Below the pieces are notes generated by a model. The model searched no databases, was not told the DNA's origin, and was given only the letters and a program-made list of their open reading frames with translations. 64,000 nt of DNA from assembly GCA_900177435.1 (NCBI GenBank), contig FXAI01000007.1:229892-293891 (forward strand). Reading direction: 5' to 3'. The DNA comes from Alteromonadaceae bacterium Bs31. GTDB lineage: Bacteria; Pseudomonadota; Gammaproteobacteria; Pseudomonadales; Cellvibrionaceae. Shown piece after piece: positions 9,854-18,177 of this stretch (its first letter is position 1; each line of letters opens with the position of its first letter). A program made the position numbers and the translations under genes.

Positions 9854-10318
9854 TTTTCTACCTCAGCACTCATTTCTGTCTAATTCTGACGACCGCCCAG
9901 CAAGCGCTTGCGACAAACTCTTCTTGACGGCCATTGAACCGCAACTAAAAAGCGGGGCATTATACCCCAGCACCCTGGCTAGATGAAGGCGCACAAGATA
10001 GCCCAAGCTGGTAGCTGAGAACCAATACTTTCCACGCCAAAACCGTAGATAAGCCAAAACGCCTTACAAGCCCTTTTAGCAACGAGAGCAGAAACATAGG
10101 AAATTAAGAAGCTTGTCTGACTGAAAAAAAGGCAAAACCGCAAAAAAGTACTTATATATAGCATTTTTTTGTTGCTGCGCCGGTGCTAATAATCTATATA
10201 TAAGCCATACTCGGAGAGACGGGGAATTGGTGATCAAGCTTGCAGCACTTTTTACCCTGCTCCTTGATTTACCACCTACGATTCCAGTGATAACAAAAAA
10301 CTAACATGAGGTTGCCCT
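9854..10318. other. Intergenic region between divergent genes, no gene seen
   Basis: This 465-base region must hold the promoters of the leftward fmdB-aspS-yebC set and the rightward HU-like gene. It is AT-rich at 10140-10205, with two TATATA tracts (10154-10159 and 10196-10202) that could serve as -10 elements, but I find no clear paired -35 box. No conserved small gene or RNA is recognised. Confidence 0.4.
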
Positions 10319-10741
10319 ATGGCCGCACGTAAAACACCAGCAAAGAAAACTCCCGCAAAAAAAGCCCCAGCAAAGAAAGCCGCTGCTAAAAAGGCGCCCG
10401 TCGCCCCAGCGAAAAAAATCCCAGCAGTAAAAGAGCGCTACTCTAAAACACAAATTCTTAACCAAATTGCCGAGAATACGGAGTTATCCCGCAAAGATGT
10501 GGCTGCAGTGCTAGATGAGCTGACCGATATGATCGAGGGGCATATCAAAAAACGCGCTTGTGGTGAATTCGTGATGCCAGGTTTGCTTAAGATCGTCACC
10601 ATTAAGAAGCCCGCCAAAAAGGCTCGCAAAAACGTCCCAAACCCTTTCCGCCCCGGAGAGCTTATGGATGTCGCGGCAAAGCCTGCGAGCATTCAGGTTA
10701 AAATTCGCCCACTGAAAAAATTGAAAGAAATGGCCGAATAA
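10319..10741 (+). CDS. HU-family DNA-binding protein with lysine-rich histone H1-like tail
   Basis: The 140-residue product has an N-terminal tail of about 40 residues made of repeated (T/A)PAKK and AAKK units, like eukaryotic H1 tails. An HU/IHF-like domain follows from about 42 (SKTQILNQIAENTELSRKDV...). The HU arm region differs from classical HU, with NPFRPGELMDVAAKPASI in place of the usual NPQTGE arm. Comparable tailed HU-like proteins are known in Pseudomonas relatives. It presumably compacts or shapes the nucleoid; target specificity is not visible. A strong terminator follows. Confidence 0.85.
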   Translation: MAARKTPAKKTPAKKAPAKKAAAKKAPVAPAKKIPAVKERYSKTQILNQIAENTELSRKDVAAVLDELTDMIEGHIKKRACGEFVMPGLLKIVTIKKPAKKARKNVPNPFRPGELMDVAAKPASIQVKIRPLKKLKEMAE

Positions 10742-10761
10742 CACCAAAGCAAGATAATTGC

Positions 10762-10797
10762 AAAAAAGCCGCTGCCAGCAATGACAGCGGCTTTTTT
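10762..10797 (+). terminator. Rho-independent terminator after the HU-like gene
   Basis: The arms AAGCCGCTG and CAGCGGCTT are separated by a 10-base loop; A-rich and T-rich flanks make it usable in both directions. It separates the HU-like gene from the convergent HIT gene, whose stop codon is immediately adjacent. Confidence 0.9.
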
Positions 10798-10800
10798 ATA

Positions 10801-11265
10801 TCAGGGCGTAAAACCTGCAGAGCTGTCAGCGTCCTCCACGGTGGACAGCGCTTCAAATCCCTCCCCAACCAGTGAAGCACATAAGCGCTCCACGCGGTGA
10901 GCCAAGGCTCCAGGCTCATACTCAATCGGAGCTTTTACCCCCCAAACAGAGGCAGGCCAAGCTGCATCCCCCTCGAAACGAGCCACATGATGGAGGTGCA
11001 ACTGAGGTACTATATTGCCCAGTGCAGCAATGTTCATTGTGACAGGAGCAAACATTGAGGTCATCACTTCTGATAAGTGACTCGACTCTCTAATTAGCTG
11101 CTGCTGGTCTTGCTCACTCAAGTGATGTATTTCTCGGATTCCAGAGCGCTTTGGAACAAGCACGCACCAAGGGTAATTTGCATCTTTGGAGAGTAACACC
11201 AGTGATAATTTGAACTGCCCCAGTGCAACAGTACTATCTTGAAGTTGGGGATGAAGTTGAAACAT
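10801..11265 (-). CDS. HIT-domain protein
   Basis: HIT proteins are small nucleotide hydrolases or transferases. The 154-residue product contains the histidine-triad region as PQLHLHHVARF near residue 92. The first histidine of the classical HxHxHxx is glutamine, a variant I recall from other gammaproteobacterial members. A DANYPWCVLVPKR segment resembles the family substrate pocket. Substrate is unknown. It is convergent with the HU-like gene across a shared terminator. Confidence 0.8.
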   Translation of the reverse strand: MFQLHPQLQDSTVALGQFKLSLVLLSKDANYPWCVLVPKRSGIREIHHLSEQDQQQLIRESSHLSEVMTSMFAPVTMNIAALGNIVPQLHLHHVARFEGDAAWPASVWGVKAPIEYEPGALAHRVERLCASLVGEGFEALSTVEDADSSAGFTP

Positions 11266-11388
11266 GAGAACTCCTCCTTATCGGCTATTACCTACTTGTG
11301 AGTAGTCTTGTCGGACCATTAAAATACAGTATTAACGCAATGTAAGCATAACACTCATTATAAACCTTTCTCATACATAAGGACTCCC

Positions 11389-13116
11389 ATGCGCGCCAGC
11401 CAGTATCTTATTGCCACCCAGAAAGAAATCCCCGCAGATGCAGAGGTGATCAGCCATAAACTTATGCTGCGTGCAGGCATGATCCGCAAAATGGCATCCG
11501 GGCTATACAACTGGCTACCGACCGGATTGCGCGTACTGCGCAAGGTGGAGAATATTGTGCGCGAAGAAATGGATCGAGCGGGCGGCCAAGAAGTGCTTAT
11601 GCCCGTGGTGCAACCTTCCGAGCTGTGGGAAGAATCCGGCCGCTGGCAACAATACGGGCCTGAATTGCTGCGTATAGAAGACCGCCACCAGCGCGCCTTC
11701 TGCCTCGGCCCAACTCACGAAGAAGTGATTACCGACCTGATTCGAAATGAAATCAGAAGCTACAAACAGCTGCCTGCAAATTTTTACCAGATACAAACCA
11801 AGTTTAGGGACGAAGTAAGACCTCGCTTTGGCGTAATGAGAGCGCGGGAGTTTTTAATGAAAGATGCCTACTCTTTCCACTCCTCTCAGGACTGCTTACA
11901 GACCACTTACGACATCATGCATCAAACCTACTGCAAAATTTTTGACCGCATTGGACTGGAATACAGGCCCGTACTGGCTGACACCGGCTCCATTGGTGGC
12001 TCGGGCTCCCACGAGTTTCATGTGCTAGCGCAGAGCGGAGAAGACGATATCGCCTTTAGCAACAGCAGCGACTATGCCGCTAACGTGGAGCTGGCAGAGG
12101 CTCTCGCCCCTGAAAAACAGGACTCTGCCCATAAAGCTCTCGCAGAAGTTGCCACACCCAAACAAAAAACCATCGAAGACATAGCAAACTTTCTGAACGT
12201 ATCTCCGACGAGCACAATAAAAACCCTAGTCGTTCTTGGTTCAGCAGAGGAAGGGGAAGAACAGCCTTTAGTTGCACTGGTATTGCGAGGCGACCACTCA
12301 CTTAACGATGTAAAGGCTTCTAAACTGGAGCAGGTCTGCTCCCCTCTTACCTTTGCACCGGAGGAACGAATTAAAAACGAGCTAGGCGCGGAAGTAGGCT
12401 CCCTTGGGCCAGTTGGCCTCACCATTCCGGTCATTGTGGATCGATCTGCCGCCGCTTTAACAAATTTCGTTTGCGGCGCAAATAAAACCGACTACCACCT
12501 TATTAATGCAAACTGGCAGCGTGATGCCCAGCTCAATCGCATTGAAGATATTCGCAATGTGGTGGTGGGCGACCCAAGCCCCGACGGCAGCGGCACCTTG
12601 GATATTAAGCGCGGCATTGAAGTAGGCCATATATTCCAACTGGGCACCAAGTATTCGGCGGCAATGAAAGCAAGCGTTCTGGACGAAAACGGCAAAGACC
12701 GCACCATGATTATGGGCTGCTACGGTATTGGCGTATCCCGCATAGTTGCGGCTGCTATCGAACAAAATAACGACCAAAATGGCATTATATGGCCAGCAAG
12801 CATTGCTCCTTTCCAGCTCGCCATTGTGCCTATTAACATGCATAAATCCGAGCAAGTGGCACAGATGTGCGAGCAGCTATACGCTCAACTAGAAGACCTT
12901 GGCTACGACGTACTGTTAATGGATGAGAACAAAGCTCGCCTTGGTGCCATGCTGGCAGATATTGAGCTACTGGGTATTCCTCACAGAATTGTAGTAGGCG
13001 ACCGAGGGTTGGCCGAAGGTAACATAGAATATAAAGGACGCCGCGATAGTGAAAACCAGCAAATCAAATCAGACGATATTCTGGCTTTTCTTCAAAACGC
13101 AATAAGCAACAAATAA
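11389..13116 (+). CDS. proS: Prolyl-tRNA synthetase
   Basis: ProRS charges tRNA-Pro. The 575-residue bacterial-type enzyme has the class II motif 2 as [17 protein letters not shown], the conserved [15 protein letters not shown], the editing (INS) domain at about 225-390 and a C-terminal anticodon-binding domain with [20 protein letters not shown]. It starts [20 protein letters not shown], matching homologues. Its stop codon shares one base with the next gene's ATG. Confidence 0.97.
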   Translation: MRASQYLIATQKEIPADAEVISHKLMLRAGMIRKMASGLYNWLPTGLRVLRKVENIVREEMDRAGGQEVLMPVVQPSELWEESGRWQQYGPELLRIEDRHQRAFCLGPTHEEVITDLIRNEIRSYKQLPANFYQIQTKFRDEVRPRFGVMRAREFLMKDAYSFHSSQDCLQTTYDIMHQTYCKIFDRIGLEYRPVLADTGSIGGSGSHEFHVLAQSGEDDIAFSNSSDYAANVELAEALAPEKQDSAHKALAEVATPKQKTIEDIANFLNVSPTSTIKTLVVLGSAEEGEEQPLVALVLRGDHSLNDVKASKLEQVCSPLTFAPEERIKNELGAEVGSLGPVGLTIPVIVDRSAAALTNFVCGANKTDYHLINANWQRDAQLNRIEDIRNVVVGDPSPDGSGTLDIKRGIEVGHIFQLGTKYSAAMKASVLDENGKDRTMIMGCYGIGVSRIVAAAIEQNNDQNGIIWPASIAPFQLAIVPINMHKSEQVAQMCEQLYAQLEDLGYDVLLMDENKARLGAMLADIELLGIPHRIVVGDRGLAEGNIEYKGRRDSENQQIKSDDILAFLQNAISNK

Positions 13117-13673
13117 TGAAGCTCTTTTATTACCTGTTAGTTTTCACGCTCATGAGCAGCCCGGCTTACGCGGCGGTTCAGAACGTGGATGACGCGCTGC
13201 GAAAAGCCTTGTTGAACACGATCTCGGAAGCCGACAGCTTCGAAGACAAGTTTGACGCAGAAGTTTGGCTGGTACAAAAATCTGCCGTGCTTAAGCGCTA
13301 CATAAAAGACGATAAAGAACGCCTTTATATCTTAAAAGAGGTACACAAAGCCGCTAAACGCGCGCATTTACCACCGGAGTTTGTGCTTGCGGTTATACAA
13401 ATAGAGAGCGCTTTTGACCCTTATGCTGTATCTCGCGTGGGCGCACAAGGCATGATGCAGGTTATGCCTTTTTGGAAAAATGAAATTGGCAGGGAAACGG
13501 ATAACTTAATTGATCTGCGCACTAACCTAAAATACGGCTGCACCATACTCAAATATTATCTGGACAAGGAAAAAGGCCACTGGGCTGATGCACTGGCGAG
13601 ATACAATGGCAGCTATGGCAGATATACCTACTCACACAAGGTTATAAACGCCTGGTCTGACAGGTGGAGATAG
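13116..13673 (+). CDS. Lytic transglycosylase (SLT domain)
   Basis: The 185-residue product has a cleavable signal peptide (1-19, ending AYA) and an SLT-type lysozyme fold. The catalytic glutamate is E97 in AVIQIESAFDPYAVSRVGA, and GMMQVMP and the ARYNGSYGRYTYSHKV segment follow. It would cleave peptidoglycan glycan strands in the periplasm to form 1,6-anhydro ends. The ATG overlaps the proS stop by one base, so it is translationally coupled to proS, an arrangement I recall from Pseudomonas-type genomes. A bidirectional terminator follows. Confidence 0.9.
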   Translation: MKLFYYLLVFTLMSSPAYAAVQNVDDALRKALLNTISEADSFEDKFDAEVWLVQKSAVLKRYIKDDKERLYILKEVHKAAKRAHLPPEFVLAVIQIESAFDPYAVSRVGAQGMMQVMPFWKNEIGRETDNLIDLRTNLKYGCTILKYYLDKEKGHWADALARYNGSYGRYTYSHKVINAWSDRWR

Positions 13674-13700
13674 ACACTATCCAGCCCGGCCCCCAAAAAC

Positions 13701-13730
13701 AAAAAAACCAGCTGCGCAGCTGGTTTTTTT
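13701..13730. terminator. Bidirectional terminator between the transglycosylase and peroxiredoxin genes
   Basis: A near-perfect palindrome (AAACCAGCTG/CAGCTGGTTT) has A- and T-runs on both sides. It lies between convergent genes and can end transcripts from either side. Confidence 0.9.
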
Positions 13731-13748
13731 TCAACAGTAAAGCCTAGA

Positions 13749-14351
13749 CTAAAGCTTATCTGCATTCTCACTCAAGTACTTGGCCACGCCGGTAGGAGAT
13801 GCATCCATACCAGAATCACCCTCTTGCCAACCCGCTGGGCATACTTCACCGTGCTCCTGATGGAAAGCCAGTGCGTCAACCATACGCAGCATTTCATCTA
13901 CGTTGCGGCCCAGTGGCAGGTCGTTAACCACCTGGTGACGAACAAGTCCGTCTTCATCAATCAGGAAAGAACCTCGGAAAGCAACGCCACCCTCTGATTC
14001 AACATCATAATCCTTACAGATTGAATGAGTCATATCAGCAACCAAAGTGTATTTAACTGGACCAATACCACCGTCGTTAATGGCAGTGTTACGCCATGCA
14101 TTGTGAGAAAAGTGAGAATCGATAGATACACCGATAACCACTACGCCGCGCTTTTCAAACTCAGCCATGCGATGGTCGAAGGCCAACAGCTCTGAAGGAC
14201 AAACGAAAGTGAAGTCCAATGGATAGAAAAATACAACTGCTTTTTTACCTTTTGTAGCTTCAGAAAAGTTGAACGCGTCAACAATTTCACCACTGCCCAA
14301 TACTGCTGGCGCTGTAAAGTCTGGAGCTGCCTTACCAACTAAAACACCCAT
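13749..14351 (-). CDS. Typical 2-Cys peroxiredoxin (AhpC/TSA family)
   Basis: Reduces peroxides using a reactive cysteine. The 200-residue product has the peroxidatic cysteine C51 in DFTFVCPSELLAF and the resolving cysteine C170 in GEVCPAGWQEGD. The eukaryotic-like PrxI group has the GGLG/YF sensitivity motifs; here GGIGPVKY at about 93-100 is present, while the C-terminal YF is absent (it ends YLSENADKL). No reductase gene (ahpF) is adjacent. Transcribed leftward from the same intergenic region as the rightward bfd gene. Confidence 0.92.
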   Translation of the reverse strand: MGVLVGKAAPDFTAPAVLGSGEIVDAFNFSEATKGKKAVVFFYPLDFTFVCPSELLAFDHRMAEFEKRGVVVIGVSIDSHFSHNAWRNTAINDGGIGPVKYTLVADMTHSICKDYDVESEGGVAFRGSFLIDEDGLVRHQVVNDLPLGRNVDEMLRMVDALAFHQEHGEVCPAGWQEGDSGMDASPTGVAKYLSENADKL

Positions 14352-14564
14352 AACCGTCCCCCTGGGAATTTGAAAAAAGAATAAATGGAAGTTAGAGCCC
14401 TGGCCTGCACATTAGAAAACAAGCAATTAAGCGCCAGGGTCTGATAGAGAGCCGTTATAATACACAGGCTGGAACGCAAACTTAAATAGATTCTTTTCCA
14501 GCAAGCCATCATATTATTCAATGACCCCCAGAGCAGGGTCAAAAAATCCCTCCAAAAAGCTTAT

Positions 14565-14579
14565 TGACAATAATTCTTA
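14565..14579 (+). promoter_or_regulatory. Candidate Fur box upstream of bfd
   Basis: TGACAATAATTCTTA matches 11 of the 14 non-central positions of the 7-1-7 Fur consensus (TGATAAT-N-ATTATCA). It lies about 100 bases before the bfd start. Bfd genes are commonly Fur-repressed, so position and sequence agree, but one degenerate match in AT-rich DNA is weak evidence. Confidence 0.4.
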
Positions 14580-14680
14580 TTTGCACTAACCTTCAGTTTG
14601 ACTACTATTTCAACAAGCACAGCCTTGGCTTGTCACCAGATTTTGAGCTATTGACGCGCTACCGAGGGTTTAATAAGACC

Positions 14681-14887
14681 ATGTACGTATGTTTTTGCAG
14701 AGGTATTACCGACGGCGATATTCGCAATGCGATTAGTAAAGGCGCAAGCGATTTCAACGATGTGAGAGAAGAACTGGGCGTGGGTACTCAGTGTGGTAAA
14801 TGCGCTCGACTGGCCAATGAGGTCATATCTGATGTGCTTGATGGCTCTTCTGCCGATAGCAACGGGCTATTTTACAACGTAGCCTAA
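14681..14887 (+). CDS. bfd: Bacterioferritin-associated ferredoxin-like protein
   Basis: The 68-residue product starts MYVCFCRGITDGDIRNAI and has the Bfd [2Fe-2S] cysteine pattern C4-x-C6 ... C38-x2-C41 (GTQCGKC). In Pseudomonas, Bfd reduces the bacterioferritin core to release iron. A longer in-frame start 39 codons upstream has no homology and overlaps the candidate Fur box. No bacterioferritin gene is in the window. Confidence 0.9.
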   Translation: MYVCFCRGITDGDIRNAISKGASDFNDVREELGVGTQCGKCARLANEVISDVLDGSSADSNGLFYNVA

Positions 14888-14982
14888 TAGCAAACGCGGC
14901 AAACACGCGTGCCCAGGCTCGGCACCTCCGGGCTTCTAAAATTTTTGAGGGGCCCTCGCAGCATTTATCGCTTTCTCTTAGC

Positions 14983-17202
14983 TCAGTTAAACTTATCTGC
15001 CACTACCTCATCCACAGCTTGAGCCAACGATTTAAGTCTTTGATTCTCTGGCATATAGCGCATAGCTAATGCTAACTCCTGCTTAGCCTGTGAAATCTGC
15101 TCACTGCCCACCAAACTCCATATACTCCTGGCAAAACCATCTACCAGCATTTTCTGACCCGTTATTGCTTGCACACTGTTCGGCTCGCGTTGCAATATTT
15201 TTTGATAGTAGTGAAACGCACTGTCATTTTGGGGGCTAAAATACGCTTCACGTTTTAATCGAGATTCGGCCCGATCAAACAATCGTTTCATTTCCTGCTG
15301 GTGAGCTAATACCGTACTGGCCTTGTCACGAATAGCGCGAGCTACTTTATTGCCCTCATCTATATCCAAGGCGAGATTCGCTTTTATCTTGGCCTGCTCC
15401 AACTTCCCTCTGTCCAGCTCGGCCTGAGCGGAGGAAACCAGCTTCGATACAACGGAAGCTAAGCCTGCAAGCGCTTTTTTATTATTCGGCTGTAATTGCA
15501 ATACTTGCTGATAGCGAAGTTTCGCGTTCGCTCCTTTTGGCTCGGTAAGTTTGTAGTTCGCCATCAAGCGATCCGCTTCTAGCAAAAGGGCTTGAACCTT
15601 AACTTCTCTGGCGATCTTCTTCTCGAGGCTTGTAAATTGCGCAGCGGAAACCTCGGGAAAGAGTGCACGTAGTTGCTTGGTTTTTCTGCGAGCGGACTCC
15701 ACCTTTCCTTGCGCAATCAAATACTCTGTTGCGGCTAATTCTCTTTTCTTCAAAGCAGTAAAGGGGGTTGTGAGACTTTTCTCTTTTGGGTAGTCACGCG
15801 CAGCGGCCCGATACATAGCCACCAAATCTGCCAAATAGGTACCGTCGCTTTTGTACATAGACTCCAGCGCCGAAATTTTTTCCTGATAGGCCACCAAGCT
15901 AAACTCAGGTTCTCGGATTGGTGCAGCACTGGGTATTGCTGTCGGCCTTGGACTAAGCACTGGAGCGGGAGTGGGCTCTAGGGCAACAGCGGGCTCTGGT
16001 GCCAGCTTCCGTGGAGCAGTGCTCGGAACCGGAGTTGCTCTTGCGTAACGCGGGTTTTCATCACGAGTTTCTGCCTCAACCAATGCCTCCGCACCAGGTT
16101 TTTCCTCTGACGCCAGGCTAGCCTTCAACTGAGCATAGGACTCAATAATAAACGCTTTGCCCCCGTCCATCCAAGGCCCGACTACCTCTGGCTTTTGATG
16201 ATAAAGCAGCCAGCCCGCCAAACTGCTTGCAATGAGCAAACCTATAAACCAGGGCAGTATGCTGGGCCTATCTATCAGCTCTGAATCTTTATCAAACACG
16301 ATACCCAGCTCAGTAGATTCGGTTACCTGCGTTTTTTCCGTTGGGCGCTCGCTATCGGCTCGGTCAATGATGCTCTGCCTGGCGTAGTGAATATTCTGCT
16401 CAAGCAAAGCGATGTCTACGTGCTGCACGTGTTCAATAAACTCATCCGCAGTCTGGTAGCGATTGTCCGGTTTTTTGGCCAGCAAGGTGTCGATCACGGG
16501 CTGCAGAGCATCCATACCTTCCGGCAGCAGCGGCACCGGCTCGGTGATATGTTTTATACCGATAGCCACGGCGGATTCAGCATCAAAAGGCACCCTGCCG
16601 GTGAGCAACTGGAAGAAGACAATGCCCAGGCTATAAATATCGGAGCGGGGGTCCACCGGCCTGCCTTTAGCCTGCTCGGGGCTCATATAATGTGGCGTAC
16701 CAATGGCGGTGCCCGTTTGGGTCATGCTGGTATCAGTTTCTGCGGCTCGGGCAATACCAAAATCCGTGAGAACAGCCCGCCCATCTGATTTTTGAAAAAG
16801 AATATTTTCAGGCTTGATATCACGATGCACGTAGCCCTTGGCGCCCGCATATTCCAGTGCCTTGGCAATATCGACTACTGCTCGGATTTTCTGACGCAAA
16901 GTAAGATCGTTACGAAGCTGCTTAAGGTCACTACCGTCAATATATTCCATCGACAAGTAGTAATTCCCCTCGTGCAGGCCCACGTCATAGACGGTAACAA
17001 TGTGAGGATGAACCAGCTGGCTGACTATTTTTGCTTCGCGAAAAAAGCGCTTACCAAAGCTATCATCCTCAGCGAGCGCCTTAGACATAACCTTCAAAGC
17101 CACTTCACGCTCAAAAATTTCTTGCTCCGCAAGAAAGACCGTGGCCATCCCTCCACGCCCCAGCGTGCGGAGAATCTTGTACCCCGGTATGTCTATCGCC
17201 AT
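14983..17202 (-). CDS. Membrane Ser/Thr protein kinase with C-terminal repeat domain
   Basis: The 739-residue product has an N-terminal Hanks-type kinase domain (about 7-270): glycine loop LGRGGMATVFLAE, K37 in VALKV, HRDIKPEN with D128, DFG at 147-149 and GTPHYMSPEQAKG in the activation segment. All catalytic residues are present. One transmembrane helix (about 316-335) leads to a Pro/Ala-rich stretch and helical TPR-like repeats to the end (for example KLRYQQVLQLQPNNKKALAG), which should lie in the periplasm. The layout recalls PknB-like receptor kinases, but PASTA repeats are absent. No phosphatase or FHA gene lies next to it, so its target is unknown. Confidence 0.88.
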   Translation of the reverse strand: MAIDIPGYKILRTLGRGGMATVFLAEQEIFEREVALKVMSKALAEDDSFGKRFFREAKIVSQLVHPHIVTVYDVGLHEGNYYLSMEYIDGSDLKQLRNDLTLRQKIRAVVDIAKALEYAGAKGYVHRDIKPENILFQKSDGRAVLTDFGIARAAETDTSMTQTGTAIGTPHYMSPEQAKGRPVDPRSDIYSLGIVFFQLLTGRVPFDAESAVAIGIKHITEPVPLLPEGMDALQPVIDTLLAKKPDNRYQTADEFIEHVQHVDIALLEQNIHYARQSIIDRADSERPTEKTQVTESTELGIVFDKDSELIDRPSILPWFIGLLIASSLAGWLLYHQKPEVVGPWMDGGKAFIIESYAQLKASLASEEKPGAEALVEAETRDENPRYARATPVPSTAPRKLAPEPAVALEPTPAPVLSPRPTAIPSAAPIREPEFSLVAYQEKISALESMYKSDGTYLADLVAMYRAAARDYPKEKSLTTPFTALKKRELAATEYLIAQGKVESARRKTKQLRALFPEVSAAQFTSLEKKIAREVKVQALLLEADRLMANYKLTEPKGANAKLRYQQVLQLQPNNKKALAGLASVVSKLVSSAQAELDRGKLEQAKIKANLALDIDEGNKVARAIRDKASTVLAHQQEMKRLFDRAESRLKREAYFSPQNDSAFHYYQKILQREPNSVQAITGQKMLVDGFARSIWSLVGSEQISQAKQELALAMRYMPENQRLKSLAQAVDEVVADKFN

Positions 17203-18177
17203 GGAGCTTTTTCCGATTTAATCTTATCTATGTGAGCGTACCGAGATAATAGTCTGCCTAGGGCTTAATTCCTAGGGCTTAGAGGATTTTATCTCTATGA
17301 TACCTCCTGTTTATAACTAAAATAGCTTGCATTGATTTTGTGATGGGCGGGCAGAAACAGACTGTAAATCCCGCGCACTGCACAACATATTTTTCACGCG
17401 AAAGCACATCCGTCAAGGCTGGTTCAGCATTCAAAAATACCGCCTTCATTGAAGGGCTGAATAGGGTCCTGTAGAACAACGCTATCCATTTGACCTGATA
17501 CCGAGAAAAAACAAACTATTGCGCCACAAATATTAGCGTCCTATGATGTTTGCAGGCACCCTGAATTAGCTTTACCTTATAGTGCTACCAATAAAGCGCA
17601 TAAGAACTTGCAAAGTTATTCCATCCAATACTAACCGCTTGTTTTTCATGGCGGCTTTGGCAATACACCAAACATAAATGCACCTATGCGTTGAACGACG
17701 GGTGCGCATCTGCTGTTTGCGGTAAACACAAGCCAAAGATAAAATACTCTTAAACTGCAACACCCTCCATTTTTTTCGGGGATTTAAATCCAACTAAATA
17801 TTTAACATTTTTATTCCACCAATGACCCACAAAAATGGCGAAACAAAAATAGCCATCGAGCAGAGTTGTATTTTGCATAGTCTTAGCCCCTCGAACTAAA
17901 GCCAAATCCCACATCTGTATGTCTAACCACTTACTTAGCTCCCATATCCTAAACAGCAAAATTCGTTCTACCCGTTTTCCCAAAACAAAAACCCGAAAAC
18001 TAATTATTTAACTCAAAATGATTCGCAATACCCAATAATTGTCGGGCTTAATTATGGTGCAGACGGATAGGCCCGGCTTTTGATTGACACTGGCATAAGC
18101 AGGGACTAAAGTCAGAAGGGCATGGTCTATCCAAGCTATATAGAAAGTCTAATAACTATCAAAACGGGGATTTTCAA
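17203..18177. other. Long intergenic region upstream of the TonB-dependent receptor, no gene seen
   Basis: This 975-base AT-rich stretch has only short frames without recognisable protein patterns. A direct repeat of CCTAGGGCTTA occurs twice at 17258-17281. Near its right end lies a possible promoter for the receptor. A small regulatory RNA or a decayed gene cannot be excluded, but nothing supports one. Confidence 0.5.
18084..18112 (+). promoter_or_regulatory. Possible sigma70 promoter of the TonB-dependent receptor
   Basis: A perfect -35 hexamer TTGACA at 18084-18089 is followed after 17 bases by TAAAGT, a weak -10. The start codon lies about 65 bases further on. The assignment rests on the -35 box only. 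Confidence 0.3.

Noticed and set aside
17279..17983. Short minus-strand frames in the gap before the TonB receptor
   Set aside because: No ribosome sites, signals or recognisable protein patterns; composition is that of AT-rich intergenic DNA.
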